Assembly (NCBI RefSeq): GCF_002895945.1
Contig: NZ_NPZB01000002.1
Location: 1,054,001 to 1,118,000 of the forward strand
Direction of reading: 5' to 3'
Origin: Solilutibacter silvestris
GTDB taxonomy: Bacteria; Pseudomonadota; Gammaproteobacteria; Xanthomonadales; Xanthomonadaceae
Length of the DNA stretch: 64,000 bases
Below are positions 36,393-47,034 of the stretch, piece by piece. Below the pieces are notes generated by a model. It was not told the DNA's origin. It ran no database searches and saw only the letters and a list, made by a program, of their open reading frames with translations. Position 1 is the stretch's first letter; each line of letters begins with the position of its first letter. The position numbers and the translations under genes are program-made.

Positions 36393-36419
36393 AAAAAGCG
36401 CCCCTCTGGGGCGTTTTTT
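36393..36419 (+). terminator. Strong intrinsic terminator after tRNA-Ser(CGA)
   Basis: AAAAAGCGCCCC, a short loop and GGGGCGTTTTTT form a GC stem with flanking A and T runs, usable in both directions. Confidence 0.9.
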
Positions 36420-36463
36420 GTTATTGCGTGGTGCGGGATTGGTGAGAACTCTCTTGGGTTCGA

Positions 36464-36533
36464 CACATCGGCAGGACTGCCGATGTGGACAGCCGAAGGC
36501 TGCCCCGCAGGGGTGAGCGCCATGGATGGCGCG
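36464..36533. repeat. Stack of four short palindromes upstream of the PP2C gene
   Basis: Four hairpins lie back to back: CACATCGGCA/TGCCGATGTG (36464-36487), CAGCC/GGCTG (36490-36502), CCCC/GGGG (36503-36513) and GCGCCAT/ATGGCGC (36518-36533). They do not look like a terminator and hold no gene. Confidence 0.7.
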
Positions 36534-36559
36534 AATCTATCCCTCCCTCTCATGGGGCC

Positions 36560-36586
36560 TTCGCATTTCGCATTTCGCATTTCGCA
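36560..36586 (+). repeat. Tandem heptamer TTCGCAT, almost four copies
   Basis: TTCGCAT is repeated three times exactly, followed by TTCGCA. It lies 43 bases before the PP2C start codon and ahead of any visible ribosome site. Confidence 0.85.
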
Positions 36587-36628
36587 CAACGGGTTGTAAT
36601 CATCGCCAGCGCCCGCGATCATGCCTGC

Positions 36629-37336
36629 ATGTACGAATTCGGCCATCTGACCCACCCCGGGCTTCGGCGCAGTCTCAACGAGGACACCTACCACGGCGAA
36701 GGAGCGCTGGGCCTGTGGCTGGTGGCCGATGGCATCGGCGGCCACGACTTCGGCGAAATCGCCAGCGCGCTGGCGCGTGACGCAGTGCTGCGCGAGGTGC
36801 GCGATGGCACGCCGCTGGTGCAGGCCGTGCGCATCGCCGGCGAGGACATCGTGCGCGCGTCGCGTCGCCGCGCCGAGGCGCTGCCGATGGGCACCACCGT
36901 GGTCGCGACGATCATCCGCAACGATCGTTTCGATGTGGCCTGGGTCGGCGACAGTCGCGCCTATCTGTGGCGCGCTGGCCAGGGATTGCTCCAGCTCACC
37001 CAGGACCATAGCCATGTCGAGGAACTGGTCATCCAGGGCATCCTGACCCGCGACGAGGCGCGCACCCATCCACAGCGCAAGATGGTGACGCAGGCGCTGG
37101 GCGTCACCGATCCGTCGCAACTCAACATCGAACACATCGCCGGCGATTTCGCCAAGGGCGCGCAACTCCTGCTATGCAGCGATGGCCTGACCGAGCATGT
37201 CGACGATCAGGCGATCGCGCGCATCCTCGCCAACGTCGAGTGCAGCGCCCAGGAAACGGTGGATACGCTGGTCGCCGCAGCGCTCGATGGCGGCGGTTCG
37301 GACAATGTCACCGCCGTGTTGATCCGCAACAGCTGA
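36629..37336 (+). CDS. PP2C-family Ser/Thr protein phosphatase
   Basis: A 235-residue stand-alone PP2C (Stp-like) phosphatase. Metal motifs are visible: HPGLRRSLNEDTYH near residue 9-22, VADGIGGHDFGE near 31, WVGDSRAYLW near 102, LLCSDGLTEH near 180 and GGSDNVTAVL near 220. ATG 36629 begins right before the conserved FGHLTHPG and is preferred to longer frames that run through repeats. No partner kinase gene lies nearby. Confidence 0.9.
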   Translation: MYEFGHLTHPGLRRSLNEDTYHGEGALGLWLVADGIGGHDFGEIASALARDAVLREVRDGTPLVQAVRIAGEDIVRASRRRAEALPMGTTVVATIIRNDRFDVAWVGDSRAYLWRAGQGLLQLTQDHSHVEELVIQGILTRDEARTHPQRKMVTQALGVTDPSQLNIEHIAGDFAKGAQLLLCSDGLTEHVDDQAIARILANVECSAQETVDTLVAAALDGGGSDNVTAVLIRNS

Positions 37337-37342
37337 CGCCGC

Positions 37343-38050
37343 TCATTGCGGCCACAGCACCCGGCCGTCCTGCGCCTTCTTCGCGATCGCCGCCATGCGT
37401 GCGGCGTGGGCCGCGACATCGGCAGGCGAGATCGCCACGCGCGGACGCGCTCCGGCATCGCCGCTCGGCAGCCATGACATCACCGGCACGTCGCTCGCGT
37501 TGTCCGTCGAAGCATCGAAGCCGATCTCGCCCTGCCCCGACGTCATCGCCAGATAGGCTTCGGCCAGCAACTGGGCATCGAGCAGGGCGCCGTGCAACTG
37601 GCGATGCGAATTGTCGACACCGAGGCGACGGCACAACGCATCCAGCGAATTGCGCTGGCCCGGATACTTCTGCCGCGCCATTGCAAGGGTGTCGAGGATG
37701 CTGGCGCGATCCCCCAACTTTCCGTAACTGTCGCCTGCCAGCGACAGTTCATTGTCGAGGAAGCCGACGTCGAACGCGGCGTTGTGGATTACCAGCTCGG
37801 CGCCGTCGATGAAAGCGAGGAAGTCGTCGATGATGTCGGCGAACAGCGGTTTGTCGGAGAGAAAGTCGAGCGTGAGCCCGGTGACTTCCTGCGCGCCCGG
37901 CTCGAACTCGCGTTGCGGATTGATGTAGACGTGGAAGGTGCGCCCGCTCGGCCGCCGTTCCAGCAATTCCACGCAACCGATTTCCACCACGCGATTGCCG
38001 ATCTTCCATTCCAGACCGGTGGTTTCGGTATCGAGTATGATCTGGCGCAT
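37343..38050 (-). CDS. dnaQ: DNA polymerase III epsilon subunit (3'-5' proofreading exonuclease)
   Basis: A 235-residue DEDDh exonuclease: Exo I LDTETTGLE near residue 6, Exo II HNAAFDVGFLDNEL near 95, and Exo III with HGALLDAQLLAEAY near 155. The C-terminal part should bind the alpha subunit. Its ATG overlaps the rnhA stop by one base (TGATG), the reverse of the divergent E. coli arrangement. Confidence 0.96.
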   Translation of the reverse strand: MRQIILDTETTGLEWKIGNRVVEIGCVELLERRPSGRTFHVYINPQREFEPGAQEVTGLTLDFLSDKPLFADIIDDFLAFIDGAELVIHNAAFDVGFLDNELSLAGDSYGKLGDRASILDTLAMARQKYPGQRNSLDALCRRLGVDNSHRQLHGALLDAQLLAEAYLAMTSGQGEIGFDASTDNASDVPVMSWLPSGDAGARPRVAISPADVAAHAARMAAIAKKAQDGRVLWPQ

Positions 38051-38505
38051 CAGACCATCGCCTCTTTCATTTTGATCGCTTCGTCGCGCGCCAGCACATC
38101 GACGCGTTCATTGTCGGGATCGCCGGCGTGGCCCTTCACCCATTTCCATTCGACCTTGTGGCGCGATCGCGCTTCGTCCAATCGTTGCCACAGGTCCTGG
38201 TTCTTCACCGGATCGCCACCGGCGGTTTTCCAGCCGCGCCGACGCCAACCCACCAGCCATTCGGAAATGCCCTGCTGCACGTAACGGGAGTCGGTGTGCA
38301 GGATGACCTCGCATGGCTCGGTCAATGCTTCCAGCGCGCGGATCGCCGCCATCAATTCCATGCGGTTGTTGGTGGTCTGCGCCTCGCCGCCATGCACTTC
38401 CCGTTCGTGGGCGCCGTAGCGTAACAACGCCGCCCAGCCGCCGGGACCAGGATTGCCGAGACAGGCGCCATCGGTATGCGCCTCGATCCGCTTCACCACA
38501 CTCAT
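38050..38505 (-). CDS. rnhA: Ribonuclease HI
   Basis: Degrades RNA in RNA-DNA hybrids. It has 151 residues with the four acids in [36 protein letters not shown] and [15 protein letters not shown] 38505 overlaps the stop of the methyltransferase gene by four bases and gives the family start. Confidence 0.97.
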   Translation of the reverse strand: MSVVKRIEAHTDGACLGNPGPGGWAALLRYGAHEREVHGGEAQTTNNRMELMAAIRALEALTEPCEVILHTDSRYVQQGISEWLVGWRRRGWKTAGGDPVKNQDLWQRLDEARSRHKVEWKWVKGHAGDPDNERVDVLARDEAIKMKEAMV

Positions 38506-39158
38506 GCCAGTGTCAGCGTCGGGCTGGGCGCGCGGGCGCGAGTCACGGTGAACGGGATGGAACGTTTTTCGGCACACAAACGGTAGGCCGCGCGCGCGCC
38601 GGCACCGGTCTGCATCGCGGCGATGCGCTGCGGATTCCATGCCGGTCCGATGCCTTCGGCCACCGCGTCGGGCGCGAAGCCGTGACGGCGCAGGCGACGA
38701 CGCCAGGTGAACGGTTCAGCATCAGTGATGCCTTGGCGCCACCAATAACGTCGATACGGGGACAAAGGGTTCAGGCCGAACAGCCACAGCCGTCCACCCG
38801 GCACCAGCACGCGTGCGGCTTCGACCAGGGCCTCGTCCCACGCCAAACCACAGTCGCCGGCGTGTTGCAGGACGATGGTCCCGACCGATTCACTCGCCAG
38901 CGGCCAGCGTCCCGTTGCGCAGGCGACATCGCCCGCGAGCGCATCGCCTCCGTCCACCTGCAGCCAGACCAGATGGCGATTGTCCAACTCGGTGGGCCGC
39001 TCGGTCGGCGCGATGCACAGCCACGGCAGGCCCGGGCGTTCGTGTCCGGCGGCGTCCAGCAAGGGCCATTCGCAGGCCAGCACCACCTGCCCGTGGGCGC
39101 TCTCGAACCAGTCGCGCGCGGGCAGATCGGGTTGACGGCGTGGCAGCAGGCTGGGCAT
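38502..39158 (-). CDS. yafS: YafS-like SAM-dependent methyltransferase
   Basis: A 218-residue class I methyltransferase-like protein. Visible are a [19 protein letters not shown] segment near 90 and the post-catalytic [21 protein letters not shown] near 130. The classic glycine-rich motif I is weak. In E. coli the homologous position between gloB and rnhA holds yafS, which supports the name. Start ATG 39158 faces gloB with only 12 bases between starts. Confidence 0.82.
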   Translation of the reverse strand: MPSLLPRRQPDLPARDWFESAHGQVVLACEWPLLDAAGHERPGLPWLCIAPTERPTELDNRHLVWLQVDGGDALAGDVACATGRWPLASESVGTIVLQHAGDCGLAWDEALVEAARVLVPGGRLWLFGLNPLSPYRRYWWRQGITDAEPFTWRRRLRRHGFAPDAVAEGIGPAWNPQRIAAMQTGAGARAAYRLCAEKRSIPFTVTRARAPSPTLTLA

Positions 39159-39170
39159 GGTGACTAGTGT

Positions 39171-39929
39171 ATGGCACGACTCGAACCGATCCCCGCCTAC
39201 CAAGACAACTACATCTGGTTCCTGCAGGATGGGGAATCGAGCATCGTGGTTGATCCGGGCGATGCCGCACCGGTACTCGCGCGTTTGGGCGATGCAAGAC
39301 CGAACGCAATCCTGATCACCCACCACCATTGGGATCACATCGACGGCCTGCCGGAACTCCATGCGCGCTGGCCCGACGTGCCGATCTTCGCGCCCGACGA
39401 CCCGCGCATTGCGATCGCCACACATCGCGTGACTGAGGGTGATGTGGTGGAGATCGGACCGTGGCGCTTCGATGTGCTCGCCGTGCCCGGACACACGCTG
39501 AGCCATATCGCCTATTCCACGGACCAACTGCTGTTTTGCGGAGATACGCTGTTCAGCCTCGGCTGCGGTCGACTGTTCGAAGGCACCCCGGCGCAGATGC
39601 TGGCCTCGCTCGATCGCCTGGCCGCCCTGCCCGGCGATACCACCGTTTGCTGCACCCACGAATACACCGCGTCGAACGCGCGTTTCGCGCTGGCGGTCGA
39701 TCCCGCCAACGCAGCCTTGCAACGAAGGGTGGAGGATGTCGCGGCATTGCGCGGCCGCGGCGAGCCGACGCTGCCTACGACCATCGCCTCGGAACGCGCC
39801 TGCAATCCGTTCCTGCGCAGCGATGCCCCGGAGATCCGATCGATGCTGGAACAGCGGCTGGGCCATTCGCCTGCAGATCGTGTCGAGGCATTCGCCGCGC
39901 TGCGTAGCTGGAAGGATGACTTCCGGTGA
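39171..39929 (+). CDS. gloB: Hydroxyacylglutathione hydrolase (glyoxalase II)
   Basis: Hydrolyses S-lactoylglutathione in methylglyoxal detoxification. It has 252 residues with metal motif THHHWDHIDGL near residue 45, further ligands in VPGHTLSHIAY, CGDTLFSLGCGR and TVCCTHEYT, and the glutathione-binding C-terminal region with FLRSD. Its stop overlaps the transglycosylase GTG start by four bases. Confidence 0.96.
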   Translation: MARLEPIPAYQDNYIWFLQDGESSIVVDPGDAAPVLARLGDARPNAILITHHHWDHIDGLPELHARWPDVPIFAPDDPRIAIATHRVTEGDVVEIGPWRFDVLAVPGHTLSHIAYSTDQLLFCGDTLFSLGCGRLFEGTPAQMLASLDRLAALPGDTTVCCTHEYTASNARFALAVDPANAALQRRVEDVAALRGRGEPTLPTTIASERACNPFLRSDAPEIRSMLEQRLGHSPADRVEAFAALRSWKDDFR

Positions 39930-40633
39930 CGCTGCCTCGACGAGGTATCGTGCTCGCGCTGGCGCTTGCCACCAGCCCGGCATTGCCAGCGATTGAACCC
40001 GAAACAACCACCGGCCAAGCCGTGCTGACGCAGTTCCAGTCGCACCTCGGCTCGCCCGAATGTGCGGACGCCTCCGCGACCTGGCGCCGCCACTACGCAC
40101 CGTACGTGCGCCGGCTGATCGATCCGCGCGATCCTGCACTCGGCCGCTTCGACTATGTGTTGACCCGCATCATCGCCGCGGGTCTGCCCAGCGAGTACGC
40201 CATGATTCCCTTTGTCGAAAGTCACTACGAACCCGACCAGCGCAGCGGCGATGGGCCAGCAGGGCTGTGGCAATTCACCGCCGCCACCGCGCGCTCGCAT
40301 GGCCTGCATGTCGGTGGTGGTCGCGACGATCGCATGTCGATGGAAGCCTCGACCCGCGCCGCGTTGACCTATCTCAAGACGCTGCATCGGCAGTTCGGCG
40401 GCAACTGGCGCACCACGGTGATGGCCTACAACGCCGGCGATGGCCGCATGCGCATCGCCCAACGCCGTGGCGGCGCCGGCCTGTCCTTCATCACCCGCAT
40501 CTATCCCGACAAGATCCACGCCATCGCCTGCGACATCCTCGGCCACGGCGACAGCGATCGCTGGAAGGCGCCCCTGCAGCGCACGCTGCCACGCCTGCAA
40601 CTGCCCAGGGTCCTGCGCGAGCCGAAAGGCTAG
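39926..40633 (+). CDS. Lytic transglycosylase, SLT domain only (MltD-like)
   Basis: A 235-residue periplasmic enzyme cleaving peptidoglycan glycan strands. A signal peptide (about 1-22, GIVLALALATSPALPA) precedes an SLT domain with catalytic Glu in IPFVESHYEPDQ near residue 97, GPAGLWQFTAATA and VMAYNAGDGRM. MltD of E. coli is the neighbour of gloB but carries LysM repeats; none are present here. GTG 39926 overlaps the gloB stop. Confidence 0.87.
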   Translation: MTLPRRGIVLALALATSPALPAIEPETTTGQAVLTQFQSHLGSPECADASATWRRHYAPYVRRLIDPRDPALGRFDYVLTRIIAAGLPSEYAMIPFVESHYEPDQRSGDGPAGLWQFTAATARSHGLHVGGGRDDRMSMEASTRAALTYLKTLHRQFGGNWRTTVMAYNAGDGRMRIAQRRGGAGLSFITRIYPDKIHAIACDILGHGDSDRWKAPLQRTLPRLQLPRVLREPKG

Positions 40634-40708
40634 CTACGCCGGCGAAGGGTGACGGCGGGCCCCGCGCGCGGCACACTGTCCACTTTCCACGCGACACAGG
40701 TGTCATCC

Positions 40709-41494
40709 ATGGGGTTCCTGCAGGGCAAACGCGCACTCATCACCGGCATCGCCAGCCAGCGTTCGATCGCCACCGGCATCGCCGAGGCCATGCATCGCGA
40801 GGGCGCCGAGCTCGTCCTCACCTACCAGAACGAGAAGCTGAAATCGCGCGTGGAAGACGCCGCCGCCGAATACGGCGCCAAGCTGGTGCTGCCGCTCGAT
40901 GTCGCCGATGACGGCCAGATCAACGAGTGCTTCGCGCAACTGGGCCAGCACTGGGACGGCCTCGACATCCTCGTCCATTGCATCGCCTTCGCGCCACGCG
41001 AAGCGATCGAAGGCGATTTCCTCGACGGCATCACCCGCGAGAACTATCACATCGCCCACGACATCAGCGCCTATTCGCTGGCCGCGCTGGGCAAGGCCGC
41101 GCGTCCGCTGATGAAGGGCCGCAACGGCGCCATCCTCACCCTGAGCTATCTCGGTGCGGAACGCGCGCTCGCCAACTACAACACCATGGGCGTGGCCAAG
41201 GCCAGCCTGGAAGCGACGGTGCGCTACATGGCGATGAGCGTCGGTCCGGAAGGCACCCGCGTCAATGCGATCTCGGCCGGCCCGATCCGCACGCTGGCCG
41301 CCTCCGGCGTCGCCAACTTCCGCAAGATGCTCACGGCGTTCGAAGCGGTCGCGCCGCTGCGTCGCGCAATCACCATCGAGGATGTCGGCAACACCGCGGC
41401 ATTCCTGTGCTCGGATCTCGCGCGCGGCATCACCGGTGAAATCACCTATGTCGATTCCGGCTACAACATCATGGGGATGAGCGGGATCGAATGA
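40709..41494 (+). CDS. fabI: Enoyl-ACP reductase FabI (NADH)
   Basis: Completes each cycle of fatty acid elongation. It has 261 residues of the SDR superfamily with nucleotide site [13 protein letters not shown], active-site Tyr and Lys in YNTMGVAKA near 155-165, and [11 protein letters not shown] near 190. ATG 40709 fits the family start [16 protein letters not shown]. It is separate from the main fab cluster, as in many proteobacteria. Confidence 0.95.
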   Translation: MGFLQGKRALITGIASQRSIATGIAEAMHREGAELVLTYQNEKLKSRVEDAAAEYGAKLVLPLDVADDGQINECFAQLGQHWDGLDILVHCIAFAPREAIEGDFLDGITRENYHIAHDISAYSLAALGKAARPLMKGRNGAILTLSYLGAERALANYNTMGVAKASLEATVRYMAMSVGPEGTRVNAISAGPIRTLAASGVANFRKMLTAFEAVAPLRRAITIEDVGNTAAFLCSDLARGITGEITYVDSGYNIMGMSGIE

Positions 41495-41520
41495 GTTCCT
41501 GCTTCACTCACGCACGAAAG

Positions 41521-41548
41521 AAAAAGCCCGGCAATGCCGGGCTTTTTT
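41521..41548. terminator. Bidirectional intrinsic terminator between fabI and ppiD
   Basis: AAAAAGCCCGGC, loop AATG, then CCGGGCTTTTTT. The A- and T-runs on both sides allow use from either strand between the convergent genes. Confidence 0.92.
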
Positions 41549-41570
41549 GTGGCCACTCGCGACGCGAAGA

Positions 41571-43541
41571 TCAGAGACGATCTTCGGCGACGGTGACCTT
41601 GAACAACTTGCGCGTTGCCTTGACGTAGCCGTCCGCCGACGCTTGGCCATTGGCCTGGGCGATCTGCTGCATCAGCCCGGCGCGCGCTTCCGGCGGGAAC
41701 GCCGCAGGATCGCCCGGCTTCACCGCACTCACCGCGAACACTGCCCAGCCGCCATCCGGCAGCTGCACCTTGCCGGCGCTTTGCTTGCCGGCGCCCGGAC
41801 GCGCGATCGAGAAAATCGCCTTGTTGACCGCCGGCGTCGGCACATTGCCGCGCGGCAGCGTCGCGGCTGGCTGCACCGCCAGCGATTGCGCCGCGGCGAC
41901 CTGCGCCATCGTCTGTCCAGCGGCAATCGCCTTGATCATCGCATCGGCGCGCGCGGCGGCGGCCTTGCTGGCGCGATCGGCGCGCACGTCGGCGATCACC
42001 TGGTCATGTACTTCGACCAGCGGGCGCTGGCGCGCGGGGGTGTAGTCGACCACATGCACCATCACCGAGTGACCCGGCGTGATGGTGATCGGATCGCTCA
42101 CGCCCTTGTTCTTCAGCAGGTTGTCCGAGAACGCCACGCGGCGCACCTGCGGCTCGGCGAGAATGCCCTGCACCGCTGCCGGCACGACCGGGCCAATCTT
42201 CTCGAACGGCAGCTTCTGCGCCACCGCGGTCGCGGCGAAGCTGGCGGGATTCTTGTAGGCCTCGTCGGCCAGCACGCCCATCGACGTATTGAGCGCCTTC
42301 GCGCCGGCGGTCTTGGCCAGCGCTTTCTCGATTTCGGGACGCGCTTCCTCGAACGTGGTGACCTTGCCTTCCTTGATGTCGCGCACCTGGATGATGTGGA
42401 AGCCGAAAGCGGAACGCACCGGTGCGCTGATGGCGCCCTTCGGCGTCGCGAACAGCGCATCCTCGAACGGCTTGACCATGCTGCCGTCCTGCGCGACCCA
42501 GCCGAGATCGCCGCCCTTGGCCTTCGAGCCGGTATCGTCGGAATTGGCCTTGGCCAACGCGGCGAAATCCGCGCCGGGCGCCTTCGCCTGTTCGTCCAGC
42601 TGCTCGGCCTTGGCCTTGGCTGCAGCGACCACTTCCGGCTTGGCGTCCTTGGCGACGGCGACCAGGATGTGCGATGCCAGGCGCTGATTGCCAGCGACGT
42701 ACTTGGCCTTGTCGGTGTCGTACTGCTTGCGCAACTGCGCTTCATCGATCGTCGACGAGGTGATCTTCGCGGGATCGCCATCGACGACCTCGAAGGTCGC
42801 CTGCACCGGCTGCATGTACTGCGCGCCGTGGGCGTCATACCACGCCTTGGCCTCGGCATCGCTCACCGGCGAGGTGTCCACGGCGGCGGGAATGGCGACG
42901 ATCTGCACTTCGCGCTGTTCGGTCAATGCGTTGGTCAGGCGACTGGCTTCGGCCGGCGTCACGAAATCACTGAGCGCGATGCGTCCGGCGAGTGCCTCGC
43001 GGCGCAAGCCATCGCGGATCTGCGCTTCGAACACTTCCGGTGTCGTCGGCGGTTGCAGCGTGGCCAGCGTGCGCTGGTAGGTTGCCAGGTCGAACTTGCC
43101 GTTGACCTGGAAGTTCGGGATCGCATTGATGGTCTTCTGGACCGAGGCATCGGAGACGCTGATGCCGTTGCGGCTGGTGGCCAGCAGCATCACGCGCACG
43201 TCGATCATCTGGTCCAGCACCTTGCGCTTGTTGTCGGCGCTCTCGAATTGCTGGCTGTCGAAGGCATCGCCCAGGCTCTGGCGCTGCTGCTGGCGCATCT
43301 GGTCGAACTGCTGGCGGAAATCCTGCTGGCTGATGTCGTCGGTCGTCCACAGCTTGGACAGCGGCCAGAACGATGGCGCCGACTTCCACCACGTCGGCGG
43401 CGCCTGGATGCGCGCGACGTAGGTGTCGTTGCGGCCACCGACGTACTGTTCGATGCCGAACAGTGCAAATGGAATGATCAGCAACCCGAGGATGGTCGGG
43501 GCGATCCAGCGGGCGGTCTTGTCACGCAGTGCTTGCAGCAT
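41571..43541 (-). CDS. ppiD: Membrane-anchored periplasmic folding factor PpiD
   Basis: A 656-residue SurA/PpiD family protein: one N-terminal transmembrane anchor (about 13-33, IAPTILGLLIIPFALFGIEQ), an N-terminal chaperone domain, then a parvulin-like PPIase domain near 265-370 (ASHILVAV ... GGDLGWVAQDGSMVKPFEDALF ... FGFHIIQVRD) and a chaperone tail. ATG 43541 is chosen because it starts just before the anchor. It lies downstream of hupB and two tRNAs, as in E. coli lon-hupB-ppiD. Confidence 0.93.
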   Translation of the reverse strand: MLQALRDKTARWIAPTILGLLIIPFALFGIEQYVGGRNDTYVARIQAPPTWWKSAPSFWPLSKLWTTDDISQQDFRQQFDQMRQQQRQSLGDAFDSQQFESADNKRKVLDQMIDVRVMLLATSRNGISVSDASVQKTINAIPNFQVNGKFDLATYQRTLATLQPPTTPEVFEAQIRDGLRREALAGRIALSDFVTPAEASRLTNALTEQREVQIVAIPAAVDTSPVSDAEAKAWYDAHGAQYMQPVQATFEVVDGDPAKITSSTIDEAQLRKQYDTDKAKYVAGNQRLASHILVAVAKDAKPEVVAAAKAKAEQLDEQAKAPGADFAALAKANSDDTGSKAKGGDLGWVAQDGSMVKPFEDALFATPKGAISAPVRSAFGFHIIQVRDIKEGKVTTFEEARPEIEKALAKTAGAKALNTSMGVLADEAYKNPASFAATAVAQKLPFEKIGPVVPAAVQGILAEPQVRRVAFSDNLLKNKGVSDPITITPGHSVMVHVVDYTPARQRPLVEVHDQVIADVRADRASKAAAARADAMIKAIAAGQTMAQVAAAQSLAVQPAATLPRGNVPTPAVNKAIFSIARPGAGKQSAGKVQLPDGGWAVFAVSAVKPGDPAAFPPEARAGLMQQIAQANGQASADGYVKATRKLFKVTVAEDRL

Positions 43542-43639
43542 CGATGGGGTCTTGGTTTCAGCCGACCGCGAAGTGTAACGCGATGCAAATGTCCGGGCAA
43601 AACAAAAGGCGCCTTTCGGCACCTTCTGTGTTCTCGTTC

Positions 43640-43716
43640 TGGCGGAGCGGACGGGACTCGAACCCGCGACCTCCGGCGTGACAGGCCAGCATTCTAACCA
43701 GCTGAACTACCGCTCC
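43640..43716 (-). tRNA. tRNA-Asp(GTC)
   Basis: 77 bases: acceptor GGAGCGG/CCGCTCC, anticodon GTC in CTGTCACG, T-loop GGGTTCGAGTCCC and encoded CCA. It is close to E. coli tRNA-Asp. Confidence 0.97.
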
Positions 43717-43786
43717 GTTGAGTTGGAAAGAATAACGTGACGCGAATGAATGCGCAAGCATCGGCAACACGAAATTCCAAAACGAA

Positions 43787-43811
43787 GACACCCGGCACGT
43801 GGCCGGGTGTC
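43787..43811 (-). terminator. Terminator-like hairpin between tRNA-Val and tRNA-Asp
   Basis: Ten base pairs (GACACCCGGC / GCCGGGTGTC) with a five-base loop, followed on the minus strand by TTCGTTTTGG. It could end the hupB-tRNA-Val transcript or act as a processing signal. Confidence 0.6.
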
Positions 43812-43815
43812 GAAG

Positions 43816-43890
43816 TGGTGGGCGCTGAGGGTTTCGAACCCCCGACCCTCTCCGTGTAAAGGAGACGCTCTACCGCTGAGCTAAGCGCCC
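43816..43890 (-). tRNA. tRNA-Val(TAC)
   Basis: 75 bases: acceptor GGGCGCT/AGCGCCC, anticodon TAC in CTTTACACG, T-loop GGTTCGAAACC and encoded CCA. Its 5' end is only eight bases after the hupB stop codon, so it is probably cut from the hupB transcript. Confidence 0.97.
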
Positions 43891-43898
43891 GTTGTGGA

Positions 43899-44171
43899 TC
43901 AGCTCACCTGATCCTTCAGCGCCTTGCCGGCCTTGAAGGCTGGAACTTTTGCGGCGGGAATATCGATGGTTTCGCCGGTCTTCGGGTTGCGGCCCTGGCG
44001 CGCGGCGCGGGCGCGCACTTCGAAGGTGCCGAAGCCGACCAGCGTCACGGCATCACCCTTCTTCAGCGTGCTGCCGACCACCGAGATCACGCCGTCGACG
44101 GCGCGCGTCGCGTCCATCTTGGACAGACCGGCCGCAACGGCCACGGCATCGATGAATTCACCTTTGTTCAT
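43899..44171 (-). CDS. hupB: DNA-binding protein HU-beta
   Basis: A 90-residue nucleoid protein: [18 protein letters not shown] start, hydrophobic core [22 protein letters not shown], and the DNA-binding arm to [28 protein letters not shown] lies before the ATG. It lies after lon in the conserved clpX-lon-hupB order, with its own promoter at 44299-44328. Confidence 0.97.
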   Translation of the reverse strand: MNKGEFIDAVAVAAGLSKMDATRAVDGVISVVGSTLKKGDAVTLVGFGTFEVRARAARQGRNPKTGETIDIPAAKVPAFKAGKALKDQVS

Positions 44172-44223
44172 GAGTACTCCTAACTGTGGGGGATCGATCG
44201 AATCGATCATGGAAAGCCAGTCG

Positions 44224-44273
44224 GGCCACCGCAGGTGGCCGTAAGGCGAAAACGGAAAATCCCGGAACGGGAT
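44224..44273 (-). promoter_or_regulatory. Two hairpins in the hupB leader, possible attenuator
   Basis: On the minus strand ATCCCG-TTC-CGGGAT (44273-44259) is followed by TTTT, CCG, TTTT. A second stem GGCCACC/GGTGGCC (44224-44240) lies closer to the start codon. Both are downstream of the predicted hupB promoter and upstream of its ribosome site, so they would be in the leader RNA. Confidence 0.45.
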
Positions 44274-44298
44274 GCGTTCGCCCGGATCAGGCCGGGCC

Positions 44299-44328
44299 GT
44301 TATACCAGCCGCTTCCGCGCTTCCGCAA
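44299..44328 (-). promoter_or_regulatory. hupB promoter
   Basis: On the minus strand TTGCGG (44328-44323) and TATAAC (44304-44299), spacer 18. The predicted start is about 44292, giving a leader of about 120 bases before the hupB ATG. Confidence 0.6.
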
Positions 44329-44379
44329 CCGCACCAGTGTATGGCAGGCACGGCGGCGCGGGGGCGCCATTCAGCCAAA

Positions 44380-46860
<2,481 letters not shown>

Positions 46861-46988
46861 TTATCGTGCTCCGCTACGGCATGGATTGCTTCCTAGCAAG
46901 GTGCGGCACGTTCCCGGCATTTGCAAGGGACGCCACCACGCTTTTTCCCGTGGATTCACCTGCGGATTCCATTCATCCAGACGCAAAC

Positions 46989-47010
46989 GGGCCGGCGCAG
47001 TGGCCGGCCC
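46989..47010 (-). terminator. Hairpin after clpX
   Basis: GGGCCGGC and GCCGGCCC pair over eight bases with a six-base loop. On the minus strand it is followed by GTTTGCGTC. It falls between the clpX stop and the lon start, so lon is probably transcribed from its own promoter as well. Confidence 0.6.
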
Positions 47011-47034
47011 GTCATCACCAAGGGAAGATGCCGC

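Noticed and set aside
36485-36628. Longer N-terminus for the PP2C protein
   Set aside because: The extra 48 codons run through palindromes and TTCGCAT repeats; the conserved domain starts at the ATG at 36629.
41547-43697. A 716-codon plus-strand frame opposite ppiD and the tRNA-Asp
   Set aside because: It includes a tRNA gene in antisense and has no family resemblance.
46861-47034. Heat-shock promoter for lon
   Set aside because: CTTGCAA is present but no CCCCAT-type -10 follows at the right spacing, so no feature is claimed.
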